Of a DNA stretch of 64,000 nt, positions 45,769-55,184 are shown in pieces. The translations under genes were made by a program, and so were the position numbers. Source of the stretch: Phycisphaeraceae bacterium. GTDB lineage: Bacteria > Planctomycetota > Phycisphaerae > Phycisphaerales > Phycisphaeraceae. Each line of letters begins with the position of its first letter. Position 1 is the stretch's first letter. The notes beneath the pieces are model-generated. The model had not been told where the DNA came from. It saw only the letters and a list, made by a program, of their open reading frames with translations, and ran no database searches. Location: the NCBI GenBank assembly GCA_002704825.1, contig PAIY01000228.1, forward strand, positions 21,931 to 85,930, in the 5' to 3' direction.

Positions 45769-47985
45769 GTGATCAGCCAACTGAAAATCAAGTGGAAGTT
45801 CATGCTGGTGGTGTTTCTCACGACCATGTTTCCCATAGTTCTGGTGGGGCTATTCAGTTACCGAGTCATTACAAGAAACATCCTCATCCTGCATAACAAT
45901 GCGGTCACTGACATGAATACCACATGGCATCAAACTGCCAGGCGATATGACGAACAGGTGCATCTGTTCTGGGACCGTGAACTCGCCCTGGGGCGTCAAA
46001 ACCTCAATGCGATGGCTGCCAATCTCGATGTGTCCATGTTCGATATCAAGCTCAATAATCCCGACGCAACCAATGAGGAACTCTTGCGTATCTGGATGAT
46101 CAGCACACGCAATATCCGGGTGGGCGAGGTTGGCAATATCATTCTCATCAACGCTAAACATCAAATCATTTACTGGCAAGGAACCATCCTAGATCAACCC
46201 ATCCCCCTATCTCATTGGATCAAAGATCAGAGTCTCATTGACACGATTCATCAACATCTCAATGAGTCCAAAGACAAAATCATCAATGCAAGACACGACT
46301 GGCCGGACACAAACGACAAGGTTCAAGAACACCTTTTGAGTTACGGTTACTTCCCTGATCAGCATGCGTATCTTATCTGCGTACAACCTGTCATTGCCTA
46401 CAAAAGCATGCAGTTGCTCGAAGAAATCAAGCAACAGTATCTCACACAAAGTCTTCATCTGGACAGTCATGACCACAGCCGTGTCTGGATTATCGATTCG
46501 CAGAACAATATCACGATTCCCAATGGAATCTCCAAGCGCATGCTCTCGGGCATCGAGCACTTTCACCCCAACGAACAACTCAATGGCCTTTTTAATCAGA
46601 CACGCAATCTCCAACCTGAAAAACCGATTCAGAAAGAACTAATATTAACTGATCCAGAAACAGGTGTTGGTATCAATCATCAACTGACTCTGAGCTATTT
46701 GCCCCATTGGGACTGGATCATCTGTGTTACCAGCCACATGGATTGTGTTCAGCAAGCCCATCGCAAAGTGCTTTACGGTGTCATCGTGATCGGCATCATT
46801 GCTTTGATCGTCGGCACGTGCTTTGCCTATGTTGTTGCGTTACGTATGGCCAAACCCATTGAACAACTCAGCGAGTCGGCACGTCAGGTCACATGGGGAT
46901 CTTTGAGTGTTGATCTGTCGAATCTGACCCGACGCAAGGATGAATATGGTGAACTGGCTGTAGCGTTCAATGAAATGGCAATTGGTTTAAAGAGCAAGAT
47001 GAGGCTCGTGCAAATATCTCAGGAACAGATGAAGCTGCAAAACCAGGAACTCAAAGACGAGATTGCCCAACGCAAAGAAGCCCAGGAGCAGAAAGACAAA
47101 CTGCATGATCAACTGCTCGCTGCATCACGCGAAGCCGGCATGGCGGAGATCGCCTCGGCGGTCCTGCATAACGTCGGCAACGAGCTAAACAGCATCAATG
47201 TCTCCTCGGCATTGGTCAATGAACAAGGCAAGCAGTCTTCTTTGACGCACCTGTTTAACATCGCTGACATCATGCGCCCGCATGTGGATCACTTTGCTGA
47301 CTTTGTTCAAAACAACCCGCAAGGTCAACTGCTGCCCCGGGCATTAATTGAATTGGTCGACACCATCGAGCCAGAATACAACTATGTCATGGATGAGATC
47401 GGCCAACTGGTATCAGGCATCGATCGCATCAAGCAGATCATCCAGGCTCAGCAATCCTATGTCACCCATGTCGACGTCAATCAGGCTGTCGAACCGGCCC
47501 AGATTTTCGAAGACGCACTGGCCATCAACCATGCAGGGATCGAACAACGCAATATCGTCGTGATAAAACATTTCAATCCCGTTCCTCGTGTGCACCTGTC
47601 CAAACACAAGGTACTCCAGATCCTTGTCAATCTTATCAGCAATGCCAAGCATGCCCTGGATCATACAACCGACCAGCGACAAATCACTTTGCAGATGGCC
47701 ATCCATGAACACCAAGGCGAACACCAACTGATCTACCGCGTGGTGGACACCGGCTGTGGCATCAGTGCGGATCAGATCAATCGCATCTTCAATCATGGCT
47801 ATACCACCCGTCCCGACGGGCGTGGCTACGGCCTGCATTACAGCATTCTCACGGCAACCGAACTGGGTGGAAGTCTCACCGTCAAATCACCCGGTCCCGG
47901 CCAGGGAGCGACCTTCACCCTCATTCTCCCGGTCAACGTTGAGGCCCACTCGCAGGGCCCAAGGTTCCAGGCAATGAACATCTGA
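45769..47985 (+). CDS. membrane sensor histidine kinase
   Basis: 738 residues from GTG 45769 (AGGATG upstream). Membrane helix near residues 12-34, an extracytoplasmic sensor of about 310 residues, second helix near 345-370, a HAMP domain (MAKPIEQLSESARQV), a coiled coil and the kinase core. The His box is ASAVLHNVGNELNSINV, the 'HNxGN' type; ATP-binding motifs are LVNLISNAKHAL (N box), DTGCGIS (G1) and GYGLHYS (G2). No response regulator gene is adjacent, so the partner is unknown. A stop separates it from the purM gene by about 50 bases. Confidence 0.9.
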   Translation: MISQLKIKWKFMLVVFLTTMFPIVLVGLFSYRVITRNILILHNNAVTDMNTTWHQTARRYDEQVHLFWDRELALGRQNLNAMAANLDVSMFDIKLNNPDATNEELLRIWMISTRNIRVGEVGNIILINAKHQIIYWQGTILDQPIPLSHWIKDQSLIDTIHQHLNESKDKIINARHDWPDTNDKVQEHLLSYGYFPDQHAYLICVQPVIAYKSMQLLEEIKQQYLTQSLHLDSHDHSRVWIIDSQNNITIPNGISKRMLSGIEHFHPNEQLNGLFNQTRNLQPEKPIQKELILTDPETGVGINHQLTLSYLPHWDWIICVTSHMDCVQQAHRKVLYGVIVIGIIALIVGTCFAYVVALRMAKPIEQLSESARQVTWGSLSVDLSNLTRRKDEYGELAVAFNEMAIGLKSKMRLVQISQEQMKLQNQELKDEIAQRKEAQEQKDKLHDQLLAASREAGMAEIASAVLHNVGNELNSINVSSALVNEQGKQSSLTHLFNIADIMRPHVDHFADFVQNNPQGQLLPRALIELVDTIEPEYNYVMDEIGQLVSGIDRIKQIIQAQQSYVTHVDVNQAVEPAQIFEDALAINHAGIEQRNIVVIKHFNPVPRVHLSKHKVLQILVNLISNAKHALDHTTDQRQITLQMAIHEHQGEHQLIYRVVDTGCGISADQINRIFNHGYTTRPDGRGYGLHYSILTATELGGSLTVKSPGPGQGATFTLILPVNVEAHSQGPRFQAMNI

Positions 47986-48035
47986 AAATCATCCGGATTT
48001 GTATGCAGTGACCGACTTCGGATAAACTTGTGCGC

Positions 48036-49106
48036 ATGGCAAAAAAGAAGCTCAGTTATGCGGATTCGGGTGTGGACATTGATGCAGGCGATGCCGCGGT
48101 CGATAAGATCAAAGGTCATATCCGACGGACTTACGGCCCGCGTGTGCTGGGTAAGTTCGGCAGCTTTGCCGGCTGCTTCAGACTCGATTACAACGAGAAG
48201 CTCTTCAAACGCAATTACAAGGACCCTGTCCTCGTAAGCTGTGCCGATGGCGTGGGTTCCAAAGTCAAACTCGCCGTCCAGATGGGCATCCTCGACACGG
48301 TTGGCCAGGACTGCGTGGCCATGAACATCAACGACCTGATCGTCCAGGGTGCCGAACCCCTGTTTTTCCTGGACTACATCGGCATCCACAAAGTCGATCC
48401 CGTGGAGATCGAGCAGATCGTCAAGGGTGTGGCCGACGGCTGCCAATTGGCCGGATGCTCGCTGATCGGTGGCGAAACCGCCGAACTGCCCGACATCTAC
48501 GAACCGGGCGACTTCGACCTGGCGGGCTTCTCCGTCGGTGTGGGTGAACTGAAAAAAATCATTGACGGTTCACGCACCGAAGTCGGCGACGTCATCCTGG
48601 GCATGGCCTCCTCGGGGGTGCATTCCAACGGCTACTCGCTGGTGCGTGCGATCCTCAAGCATGGCAAGCTCGATATCAACAAGGTCTATCCCGAACTGGA
48701 CCCGGAAAAGAAACTTGGTGAAGTCCTGCTGACCCCGACGCGCATCTATGCCAAGAGCGTGGTGAGTGTACTCCGCAAATACAAGCACAAAATGCCGATC
48801 TCCGCGATGAGCCACATCACCGGCGGTGGTTTGCCCGGCAACGTCAATCGCACGCTCAGCGAAAAAGTCGATGCCAAGATCAACCGCAAATCATGGGCTG
48901 TCCCCCCGATCTTCAAGTTCCTGCAAAAGCATGGCAATGTCGACGAAAACGAAATGCTCCGCGTCTTTAACATGGGTGTGGGCTACATCATGATCGTCCG
49001 ACCCCACTTTGCCGACTCCATCCAAGCTCAACTGGAAAAAGCAGGCGAGACCGTCTTCAAACTCGGCACCCTCACCAAGGGCACCGGCAAGGTCCTGCTC
49101 AAGTAA
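48036..49106 (+). CDS. purM: phosphoribosylformylglycinamidine cyclo-ligase
   Basis: Fifth step of purine synthesis: ATP-driven ring closure of FGAM to AIR. 356 residues. Conserved parts: YADSGVDIDAGD at the start, SCADGVGSKVKLA (ATP loop), DCVAMNINDLIVQGAEPLFFLDYI, GGETAELPDIY and SHITGGGLPGNV. The length is usual for the family. ATG 48036 is preferred over GTG 48030. No other purine gene adjoins, though purU is in the window. A strong terminator follows. Confidence 0.97.
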   Translation: MAKKKLSYADSGVDIDAGDAAVDKIKGHIRRTYGPRVLGKFGSFAGCFRLDYNEKLFKRNYKDPVLVSCADGVGSKVKLAVQMGILDTVGQDCVAMNINDLIVQGAEPLFFLDYIGIHKVDPVEIEQIVKGVADGCQLAGCSLIGGETAELPDIYEPGDFDLAGFSVGVGELKKIIDGSRTEVGDVILGMASSGVHSNGYSLVRAILKHGKLDINKVYPELDPEKKLGEVLLTPTRIYAKSVVSVLRKYKHKMPISAMSHITGGGLPGNVNRTLSEKVDAKINRKSWAVPPIFKFLQKHGNVDENEMLRVFNMGVGYIMIVRPHFADSIQAQLEKAGETVFKLGTLTKGTGKVLLK

Positions 49107-49132
49107 GCCTGCTTCAAATATTCAATCAAACC

Positions 49133-49167
49133 ACAGGGTATCGGATCAAGATTCGATGCCCTGTTTT
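49133..49167 (+). terminator. intrinsic terminator of purM
   Basis: Stem ACAGGGTATCG/CGATGCCCTGT (one G-T mismatch, loop of about 10), then TTTTG, 27 bases after the purM stop. Confidence 0.88.
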
Positions 49168-49356
49168 GTTGATGTACTGAAAATCATCGCCAACATGCTC
49201 CTCCCTAACCCACGCAACCCGCACAGTCGGACATCCTCTGCCCCAAAGCCTGTGTATTTGTTCTGTGTGACAGAAATTCGATAACACATCGGACGATACA
49301 ACTCTAGACCGCAGGCGCAATCTGCGCCGATGAACTTGTCAGAGACAGGGCAATGC

Positions 49357-51879
49357 ATGATGCACGCAAAGCGTCGACATTCCGTTGTGTTTCGGTTAAT
49401 GACCTGCATGGTGCTGGGTGGTGTCTTCCTCTCCGGTTGCGTTGCCTGGATTGAATTTAACCGTGTGCGGACCTTGACTCAGATTCAGATCACCCAGGAA
49501 TCACAACTCCTTGCCCGCAATATCCAGAATGTTCTGCGCGATCTGTATCGGGATGAGCAGACACGCCCCAAGCCGACTTTGCTGCACGAATCCATTACGC
49601 CATTGATGAATGTCGATTTCATCACCGCAGTGCGTGTCCGCATTCCCAATCACCCACCGGTTGAGTTGGGTTACTGGCCCAATGACAAAGACAGTCAGAT
49701 GATCGTCTGGCCGTTGTCAGAGTCCGCGGTAACGTCTGGCCTGGAAGTCGATCAGCACAAATTCACGCTGATCCAGGCACCGTTTAAAATCCGTGGGAGT
49801 ACGGCGATGGTCGAACTGGTCGTTGACGGCCGCGTGTCGATCTGGCGCATCTGGTCGTCCGTGCTCAACCACATCTCACTGCATTGGTTCTTCCTGGGGA
49901 TCATGATCCTGATGGGACTGTACCTGCTGCGTCGCTGGTTTACCGGCCCGCTGTCTGAGGTCCTGCAGTTGATCAACGCCCACGCCGGTGCCGAGCCGTT
50001 TTACCGCGTCGCCCGTAATGACAAGGGCGAATTCTCACAACTCGCTGAGTCCATCGGTGGCATGCTCACACGCCTTGAAAACACCACCGACCGACTGCGT
50101 AAGCGTGAACGTGCGTTTGAAAATCTCTATCACTTCGCTCCCGCACCGCTGATCAGCCTGGATCCCAAGGGCCTGATCATCGAAGCCAATCACCGTGCTG
50201 CCCAACTTTTTAGCATCAGTAACGAATCCCAACTCGTCGGACGCCGCGTCATGGAGTTCATCCGCACCTCCGACCGTGGCATGCTCAAACAGGCGATCGA
50301 CCGGTTGGAAGTTAACCAGGCACCGCGCTGCGAAGTCGTCCTCAGTTCCGGTAAAAAAACTCGTAGCGTCGTCATCGAATGTGCTGGCGTGCGCGACGAG
50401 GACGGCATGCTTCAACGTGTCCGTCTCGCGCTGCAGGATGTCACCGAACTGCGCGAATTGCAGTTGGAAATTGAAGATCACAGCCGACTGATGAAGCTGC
50501 TGATCAATCACATGTCCGACGGCTTATTGCTCATTGACCAGAATAATAACATCGCTGCATGCAACGAACGCTTAGCCATGCTGCTGCACACCTCGGCCGA
50601 TGCGATGATTGGCAAGCCCTATGATGCGACGACGTTCTGGGATGAACTGGGCATTCTCAATCATGGCGCGTTTGTTCGCCGAATCAAGCAGATTGCAGGT
50701 GAATCCGAACGCTCCGGTCGCGAACGTTTTGACACGCGTGTCGGTACCTTCCTCTTCCAGGGCATCCCTGTGCAGGATCAGGACACCTGTCAGCGCGGAC
50801 GCCTGTGGGTGGTGCAGGACATCACCAGCCAGGTACAATCTCAGCAATTGCTCATCCAACAGACACAGCAACTCCAGGGCCTGAAAAACCTGGGGCAGAA
50901 GCTCTTTGGCGTGACCACGGTCGAACAACTGCTGACCTTTGCAGGCACGCAGCTCTACGAAATTTTCAATGTCGAAGCCGTCGGTATCGCCTTGCGTGGT
51001 GACAGTCATACATGGCGTAGCCGACAGGTGATTCACCGCGGGGCCAACCCATACCTGCTGGATCCGAATCGTGAACTGGTTGAGGAGATTGAACGTAACT
51101 TCCTGCCACAGATTATCTCGCAACGTGAGATCACCTATTGGCCGGATACGCCGCGTTCGACCCGATGGGGCAAGGCATTTTCGCGTTCGGGTTTGACTTC
51201 GCTTGCTGCCTGCCCGTTGGTGGGACATGCCGACCCCATGGGTGTGCTCTGGATCGCGCGTCGTGGCGGTGAACGCATTGAACGACATCACCTTTACCTG
51301 CTCGAAGCGTTGGCACCGCTGATCGCCTCACGCCTGGAAATCGCACGGCTGGGTTCACGTTTGAGTAATCTCCAACTCACCGACCCGGTGACCGACCTGC
51401 CCAATCAGCAGCACATGCTCTTTGAACTCACGCGCTATCTCAAGCAACCGCAGCTGACCACTGCGTTGTGCGTCGTGCATTTAAACCGCATTGAAGCACT
51501 GAAAAACCTTATCGAGCCCAACAAGGTCAACGACATGCTTCGGGCCATCGGGACCACGCTCAAACGACACAGCCGATCCTCGAGCATCGTGGGCAAACTC
51601 CGTGGCAATGACTACGCGATCATCTGCCCCGGCGTGGACAAGGACGCAGCACAAGCCATTGTCGATCGACTGTATACGGCCATCTGCAAACATCACGCCT
51701 TCACCGCGCCCGATGGTACGCAGTGGGAACAGACTGCAAGCATCTCCTGCATGATGCTCAACGATCACAAGATTCCCGCCAGCCAATTACTGCAACTGGC
51801 CATCTCCAAGGCGTCGTCACCCAAGCCACACAAGCTGCCGGACAATGATCCCAATGCAGAAGACCGCCAGGCGGGTTGA
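49357..51879 (+). CDS. membrane sensor protein with HAMP, PAS, GAF and degenerate GGDEF domains
   Basis: 840 residues from ATG 49357 (CAGGG upstream; an ATG at 49330 has none). Order: membrane helix 14-34, extracytoplasmic sensor to about 170, helix 175-198, HAMP, coiled coil, PAS 1 (YHFAPAPLISLDPKGLII), PAS 2 (INHMSDGLLLIDQNNNI), GAF at about 500-660, and a C-terminal GGDEF-like domain (LTDPVTDLPNQQHML). The active-site GGDEF is RGNDY here (from residue 749), so cyclase activity is unlikely; it may sense GTP or be purely regulatory. No EAL domain. Confidence 0.87.
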   Translation: MMHAKRRHSVVFRLMTCMVLGGVFLSGCVAWIEFNRVRTLTQIQITQESQLLARNIQNVLRDLYRDEQTRPKPTLLHESITPLMNVDFITAVRVRIPNHPPVELGYWPNDKDSQMIVWPLSESAVTSGLEVDQHKFTLIQAPFKIRGSTAMVELVVDGRVSIWRIWSSVLNHISLHWFFLGIMILMGLYLLRRWFTGPLSEVLQLINAHAGAEPFYRVARNDKGEFSQLAESIGGMLTRLENTTDRLRKRERAFENLYHFAPAPLISLDPKGLIIEANHRAAQLFSISNESQLVGRRVMEFIRTSDRGMLKQAIDRLEVNQAPRCEVVLSSGKKTRSVVIECAGVRDEDGMLQRVRLALQDVTELRELQLEIEDHSRLMKLLINHMSDGLLLIDQNNNIAACNERLAMLLHTSADAMIGKPYDATTFWDELGILNHGAFVRRIKQIAGESERSGRERFDTRVGTFLFQGIPVQDQDTCQRGRLWVVQDITSQVQSQQLLIQQTQQLQGLKNLGQKLFGVTTVEQLLTFAGTQLYEIFNVEAVGIALRGDSHTWRSRQVIHRGANPYLLDPNRELVEEIERNFLPQIISQREITYWPDTPRSTRWGKAFSRSGLTSLAACPLVGHADPMGVLWIARRGGERIERHHLYLLEALAPLIASRLEIARLGSRLSNLQLTDPVTDLPNQQHMLFELTRYLKQPQLTTALCVVHLNRIEALKNLIEPNKVNDMLRAIGTTLKRHSRSSSIVGKLRGNDYAIICPGVDKDAAQAIVDRLYTAICKHHAFTAPDGTQWEQTASISCMMLNDHKIPASQLLQLAISKASSPKPHKLPDNDPNAEDRQAG

Positions 51880-51933
51880 ACCATTGAGCCGTTCAAATCA
51901 TTAAAGCAACTCGCATAAACAATCGCCCACTTC

Positions 51934-52018
51934 CGTCACTCCCGCGCAGGCTGGAGTCCAGTGGAACTTGCAAGTGCGCGCAGAATGCCACTGGATTCCC
52001 GCCTGCGCGGGAATGACG
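51934..52018. repeat. dispersed inverted repeat, family A, copy 2
   Basis: 85-base imperfect palindrome, nearly the same as 5004-5088 and 63899-63983; the right arm ends CCGCCTGCGCGGGAATGACG. Confidence 0.9.
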
Positions 52019-52156
52019 AAATCAACAAGGCATGGAGATTAAAGATTTGTACTGCACAAGAGCCGTACACGTAGTAAGCGGTTGCCTTGAACATCATCTC
52101 TGAATTCATGTGATCTGCGATAGCTGATATGATTTCGCAATGATTGCCAAACCCCA

Positions 52157-52181
52157 CGTTGACACAAAGCGGCTCGCCTGA
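52157..52181 (+). repeat. dispersed 25-base repeat, family D, copy 2
   Basis: 24 of 25 bases equal to 6901-6925. Together with the family A copy it fills most of the 384-base gap between the PAS/GAF protein gene and the next gene; nothing else is seen there. Confidence 0.7.
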
Positions 52182-52263
52182 AAAACAAACTCACACCACA
52201 CATCTCACCGGACTTTTCATGCACGATTCGACTTCTTGCCGATTGGTCATGTAGTGTCTGTGC

Positions 52264-52854
52264 ATGACGTTTTACGTCCAACCGAGTTACACCATGCAAA
52301 CGGTTTTGATCATTCTGGCAGCTGTGAGTGGGAGCGTGGTCATTGGTGCGCTCACTTGGCCGTTGGTGATGCGATACCGGGTCTCCAACCTCAAACTCGA
52401 ACGACTGAAAACCAAACAGGCTCAACCCAGGTATGGCAAAATCGATCGGTTCCTGGACACCACAGACATCCAGACACTCGAATCGCTCAAACAATGCATC
52501 GGCAAAGACATGTCGGTCTATCCCAAAGTCCGGTTGGCCTCCCTGCTCAAACTCACCGAAGGCAAGGAGTCGGAAAACCCGCAGTTGGCTGCCTATGTCC
52601 GTCAACATGCTGTGGACTTTGCCGTCTGTGATGCGTCGACGCAGAAGCCGATCCTGGTGGTGCTTATGCGCAACACGCTTGATCAAACTGAGAAAACGCA
52701 ACTCGAACGCGCCCAGCTTGAGGAAGTCCTCAGCGATGCCGGGCTTGCGGTCCTGCCCATTTCCCGTCAGCAAGCGCCCAACTCTGTCCAAATTGCCCAG
52801 TCACTACAAAGCGCACTGACAGCATTTGTGAAACAACAAGCCAATGCTGCATAA
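52264..52854 (+). CDS. DUF2726-like membrane-tethered protein
   Basis: 196 residues. One membrane helix near the N-terminus (VLIILAAVSGSVVIGALTWPLVM), then a soluble domain of the DUF2726 kind: YPKVRLASLL, HAVDFAVCDASTQKPILVVLM, then EEVLSDAGLAVLPI. DUF2726 is thought to be a relative of restriction-endonuclease-fold domains; the Asp in VDFAVCD is kept, but the second acidic residue after it is not obvious, so activity is doubtful. ATG at 52294 is an alternative start. Function unknown. Confidence 0.7.
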   Translation: MTFYVQPSYTMQTVLIILAAVSGSVVIGALTWPLVMRYRVSNLKLERLKTKQAQPRYGKIDRFLDTTDIQTLESLKQCIGKDMSVYPKVRLASLLKLTEGKESENPQLAAYVRQHAVDFAVCDASTQKPILVVLMRNTLDQTEKTQLERAQLEEVLSDAGLAVLPISRQQAPNSVQIAQSLQSALTAFVKQQANAA

Positions 52855-52997
52855 CAGGTTAGGCTTTGGTACACTTTTTCTCTGATCGTCGGATTTTCAC
52901 GTGACAGGCTTTGGCCAAGCGGTTATTCTGTAGTTTGAAGAGAAACGTTATCGGTACCCGTCCGCAGGAGGGGACTTGCGGCATGGAGGTTTGCCAT

Positions 52998-53228
52998 ATG
53001 GCATATCGCAATCGGTACAGTGATGCCGAGCTTGCATTAGAGACGCTGAAACTGGAACTCGAACGACACCTGCGCAAGGTGGTCTGCCCGGTTCATGGTG
53101 AGCATCCCAAACGCGTGACCGTGTATGGGACATCTGTCTACGACATGAGTTTCAAGGTCGATGGGTGTTGTGACGAACTGGCGGACGCCATGCTCGAATC
53201 GATCGGTCAAGCCAACTCGATTGTCTGA
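52998..53228 (+). CDS. small conserved-looking protein, 76 aa
   Basis: ATG 52998 is 8 bases after GGAGG, a very good ribosome site. Residues: YRNRYSDAELALETLKLEL (helix), VVCPVHGEHPKRVTVYG (a Cys/His turn and strand), then CCDELADAMLESIG (helix). The alpha-beta-alpha order with three Cys suggests a compact, possibly metal-binding domain. No family recognised. It stands alone between two other single genes. Confidence 0.7.
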   Translation: MAYRNRYSDAELALETLKLELERHLRKVVCPVHGEHPKRVTVYGTSVYDMSFKVDGCCDELADAMLESIGQANSIV

Positions 53229-53318
53229 GTTTCATCAAGCCGGGGAAATCAAACCTATCCATTTACTTGCGTCCAACACCATGTTGATGTTGCAGCTTTG
53301 TCATGTGAGACTCAGCCC

Positions 53319-53795
53319 ATGATGCGAACCCTGTGTCTACTGGTTCTGTGTTCGTTGCTACCTGGGTGTTCTAAAGAGCAACCGCCACCTCAAACTCAGA
53401 TCCCCAACCCAGTCAAACAACCTGTCATACAGACCTCCCAAACACCTGCGACAACTCCAGGCAACCACAACTTCGCACACTCCCAAACGCTCCTCACACC
53501 CCACTATCGCATCACCATCTCCGACAATAGGCAGGAAGGCGATGTGGCCTACGACGGTGTTCAATACCATGGCGTGTCTGGCAAAACAGGCAAGTCCATT
53601 ACGTTGATGGGTTCGACGTATCACACACATGACAAGCAAGGCACGCCCAGCCGCTTTCTTGGATACCGTTTTGTTAATGGTGATACGACTTACTTCGTTC
53701 TGAGTGAAGGACGATTGCTTGTTTACCAGAACAGCCAGACGCTCATCGATGAACGCGGTCAATGGGTCAAAGACGAAGTGTCTATCGAAGATTGA
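53319..53795 (+). CDS. putative lipoprotein
   Basis: 158 residues from ATG 53319 (or the next ATG, 53322). The lipobox LLPGC ends a short hydrophobic signal, MRTLCLLVLCSLLPGC. A Pro/Gln/Thr-rich linker of 35 residues follows, then a beta-rich domain of about 100 residues (YRITISDNRQEGDVAYDGVQY) with no known motif. Anchored to the membrane by the lipidated Cys. Function unknown. Confidence 0.75.
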   Translation: MMRTLCLLVLCSLLPGCSKEQPPPQTQIPNPVKQPVIQTSQTPATTPGNHNFAHSQTLLTPHYRITISDNRQEGDVAYDGVQYHGVSGKTGKSITLMGSTYHTHDKQGTPSRFLGYRFVNGDTTYFVLSEGRLLVYQNSQTLIDERGQWVKDEVSIED

Positions 53796-53873
53796 TCGCA
53801 AAACATCGCTCGTGGTTCATGTGGGCTCAACTGTGATGTCTGAATCCCGGTCAAGATGACCGGGCTATGTGTC

Positions 53874-53900
53874 TATAGCCGAGTCATCTTGGCTCGGTTG
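53874..53900 (-). repeat. dispersed palindromic repeat, family E, copy 2
   Basis: Complement of the 27-base repeat at 11434 with one mismatch. A second hairpin, CCCGGTCAAGATGACCGGG, stands right before it at 53846-53864 and looks like a variant of the same unit. Confidence 0.75.
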
Positions 53901-53936
53901 TCTTGGGGCAATACCCGTTCAATCAGCAGCTACGAA

Positions 53937-54368
53937 TCACTGGAAACGAATGGCGCCGTACTCATCGAACTGACATTGCTCGCTCCAGGCCACTTCCCAG
54001 TGGTAACCGTCGGGGTCGGTGAAGTAGCCGCTGTGCCCGCCCCAGAAAACGTCCTGTGCCTGCTTGACGATTTTGCCACCGGCTTGCTCCGCCAACTTCA
54101 GCACCTGCGTGACTTCCGCTTTGGTTCGGACATTGTGCGCGATGGTGATGCCGGAGAATGCGGACTGTGGCAGGGGTGTTCCCGGTGCGATATCGTCCGC
54201 CAAGGCTTGTAACGGGTACACGGCCAAGCGCGTACCAGTTGTCTGGAAGAAAGCAATGTTGGCATCGTCCTTTGCATCGGTGGGTAAGCCCAAACCGTCA
54301 CGGTAAAAACGAATCGCCCGGGGCATGTCTTTAACGCCAAGGGTAATGATGCTGATGCGTGGTTCCAT
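53937..54368 (-). CDS. VOC (glyoxalase/bleomycin resistance) family protein
   Basis: 143 residues with the two beta-alpha-beta-beta-beta modules of the VOC fold: ISIITLGVKDMPRAIRFYRDGLGL at the start and GGHSGYFTDPDGYHWEVAW at the end, the latter giving the metal-side Glu. Such proteins bind a metal or small ligand; members range from lactoylglutathione lyases to resistance proteins, and the role cannot be told. It lies after clpP on the same strand, beyond a terminator. Confidence 0.88.
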   Translation of the reverse strand: MEPRISIITLGVKDMPRAIRFYRDGLGLPTDAKDDANIAFFQTTGTRLAVYPLQALADDIAPGTPLPQSAFSGITIAHNVRTKAEVTQVLKLAEQAGGKIVKQAQDVFWGGHSGYFTDPDGYHWEVAWSEQCQFDEYGAIRFQ

Positions 54369-54390
54369 GGATTGATCCTTAATGTATCAC

Positions 54391-54425
54391 AAAAAAACAC
54401 GCAGCATCGGGTGATACTGCGTGTT
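54391..54425 (-). terminator. intrinsic terminator of clpP
   Basis: Perfect 9-base stem (AACACGCAG/CTGCGTGTT, loop of 12), then seven T on the minus strand, 33 bases after the clpP stop. Confidence 0.92.
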
Positions 54426-54458
54426 GGGTTTGATTCGTTTTGTCCTGCGTATGCAGTG

Positions 54459-55184
54459 TTATTTCTTATCGCCTTCGGCTTCCTTGACATATTCGATGAC
54501 TTCATCGACCAGGCCGTATTCCTTGGCTTCCTTGGCGGAGAAATAGCGGTCACGTTCTGAGTCTTCTTCGACCTGCTCGACGGGCTTGCCGGTGTGACGA
54601 GAGAGGATTTCGTTAATCGCGCGTTTGGAGCGAAGAATTTCCTCTGCCTGAATTTTGACGTCCGATGCCTGGCCGGTGACACCGCCGTAGGGCTGATGGA
54701 TCATGACCTTGGCGTGGGGCAGGATGAAGCGTTTGCCTTCGGCACCGGATGCGAGGATCACCGCACCGCCGGACATCGCGCGGCCGATGCAGTAGGTGGC
54801 GATGGGACACTTGAGGAAGTTCATGGTGTCGTAGATGGCAAGCGTGTCATCGACACTGCCACCGGGGCTGTTGATGTAGAGGTTGATGTCGGTGTCCTTC
54901 TTCTGGTTTTGAAGATGGAGCATCTGCATGATCACACGGGTGGCCGAGTTGTAGTTGATCTCACCAACCAGGAAAATCACGCGGTTTTCCAGCAGCAGCT
55001 CATCGAGTGTCATTTCACGGATACGCTGCATCGGCGGGGCAGCGGACATCGAACCGTAAGCACCGGCCATGGCCATGGCAGCAGGGTGCGACACTTCCGG
55101 GGTTCCGAGGGTTCCGGGGATTCCGGGGGTACCGGGGGTTCCGAGGGTTTTGATTTTTTTATCTGTCAGGTCGTAGTTAAACAT
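54459..55184 (-). CDS. clpP: ATP-dependent Clp protease proteolytic subunit, with a Gly-Thr-Pro insert
   Basis: Peptidase ring of the Clp proteases. 241 residues against about 195-205 in most ClpP. From residue 50 the family sequence is clear: ENRVIFLVGEIN, YINSPGGSVDDTLAIYDTM, GRAMSGGAVILASG with the nucleophile Ser, RFILPHAKVMIHQP with the catalytic His, and the Asp in VEEDSERDRYFSA. 'MSGGA' replaces the usual 'ASMGA', keeping the Ser. The extra N-terminal part contains GTPGTPGIPGTLGTPE, coded by a C/G-rich repeat like those between genes at 10048 and 59149. ClpX or ClpA is not in the window. Confidence 0.93.
   Translation of the reverse strand: MFNYDLTDKKIKTLGTPGTPGIPGTLGTPEVSHPAAMAMAGAYGSMSAAPPMQRIREMTLDELLLENRVIFLVGEINYNSATRVIMQMLHLQNQKKDTDINLYINSPGGSVDDTLAIYDTMNFLKCPIATYCIGRAMSGGAVILASGAEGKRFILPHAKVMIHQPYGGVTGQASDVKIQAEEILRSKRAINEILSRHTGKPVEQVEEDSERDRYFSAKEAKEYGLVDEVIEYVKEAEGDKK
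55093..55147 (-). repeat. in-frame low-complexity repeat within clpP
   Basis: Spaced GGTTCCG/GGGGGTACC units that encode alternating Gly-Thr-Pro. Base composition is like the CCCCGGAA tracts at 10048 and 59149, suggesting the same repeat type has grown inside a coding region. Confidence 0.6.
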
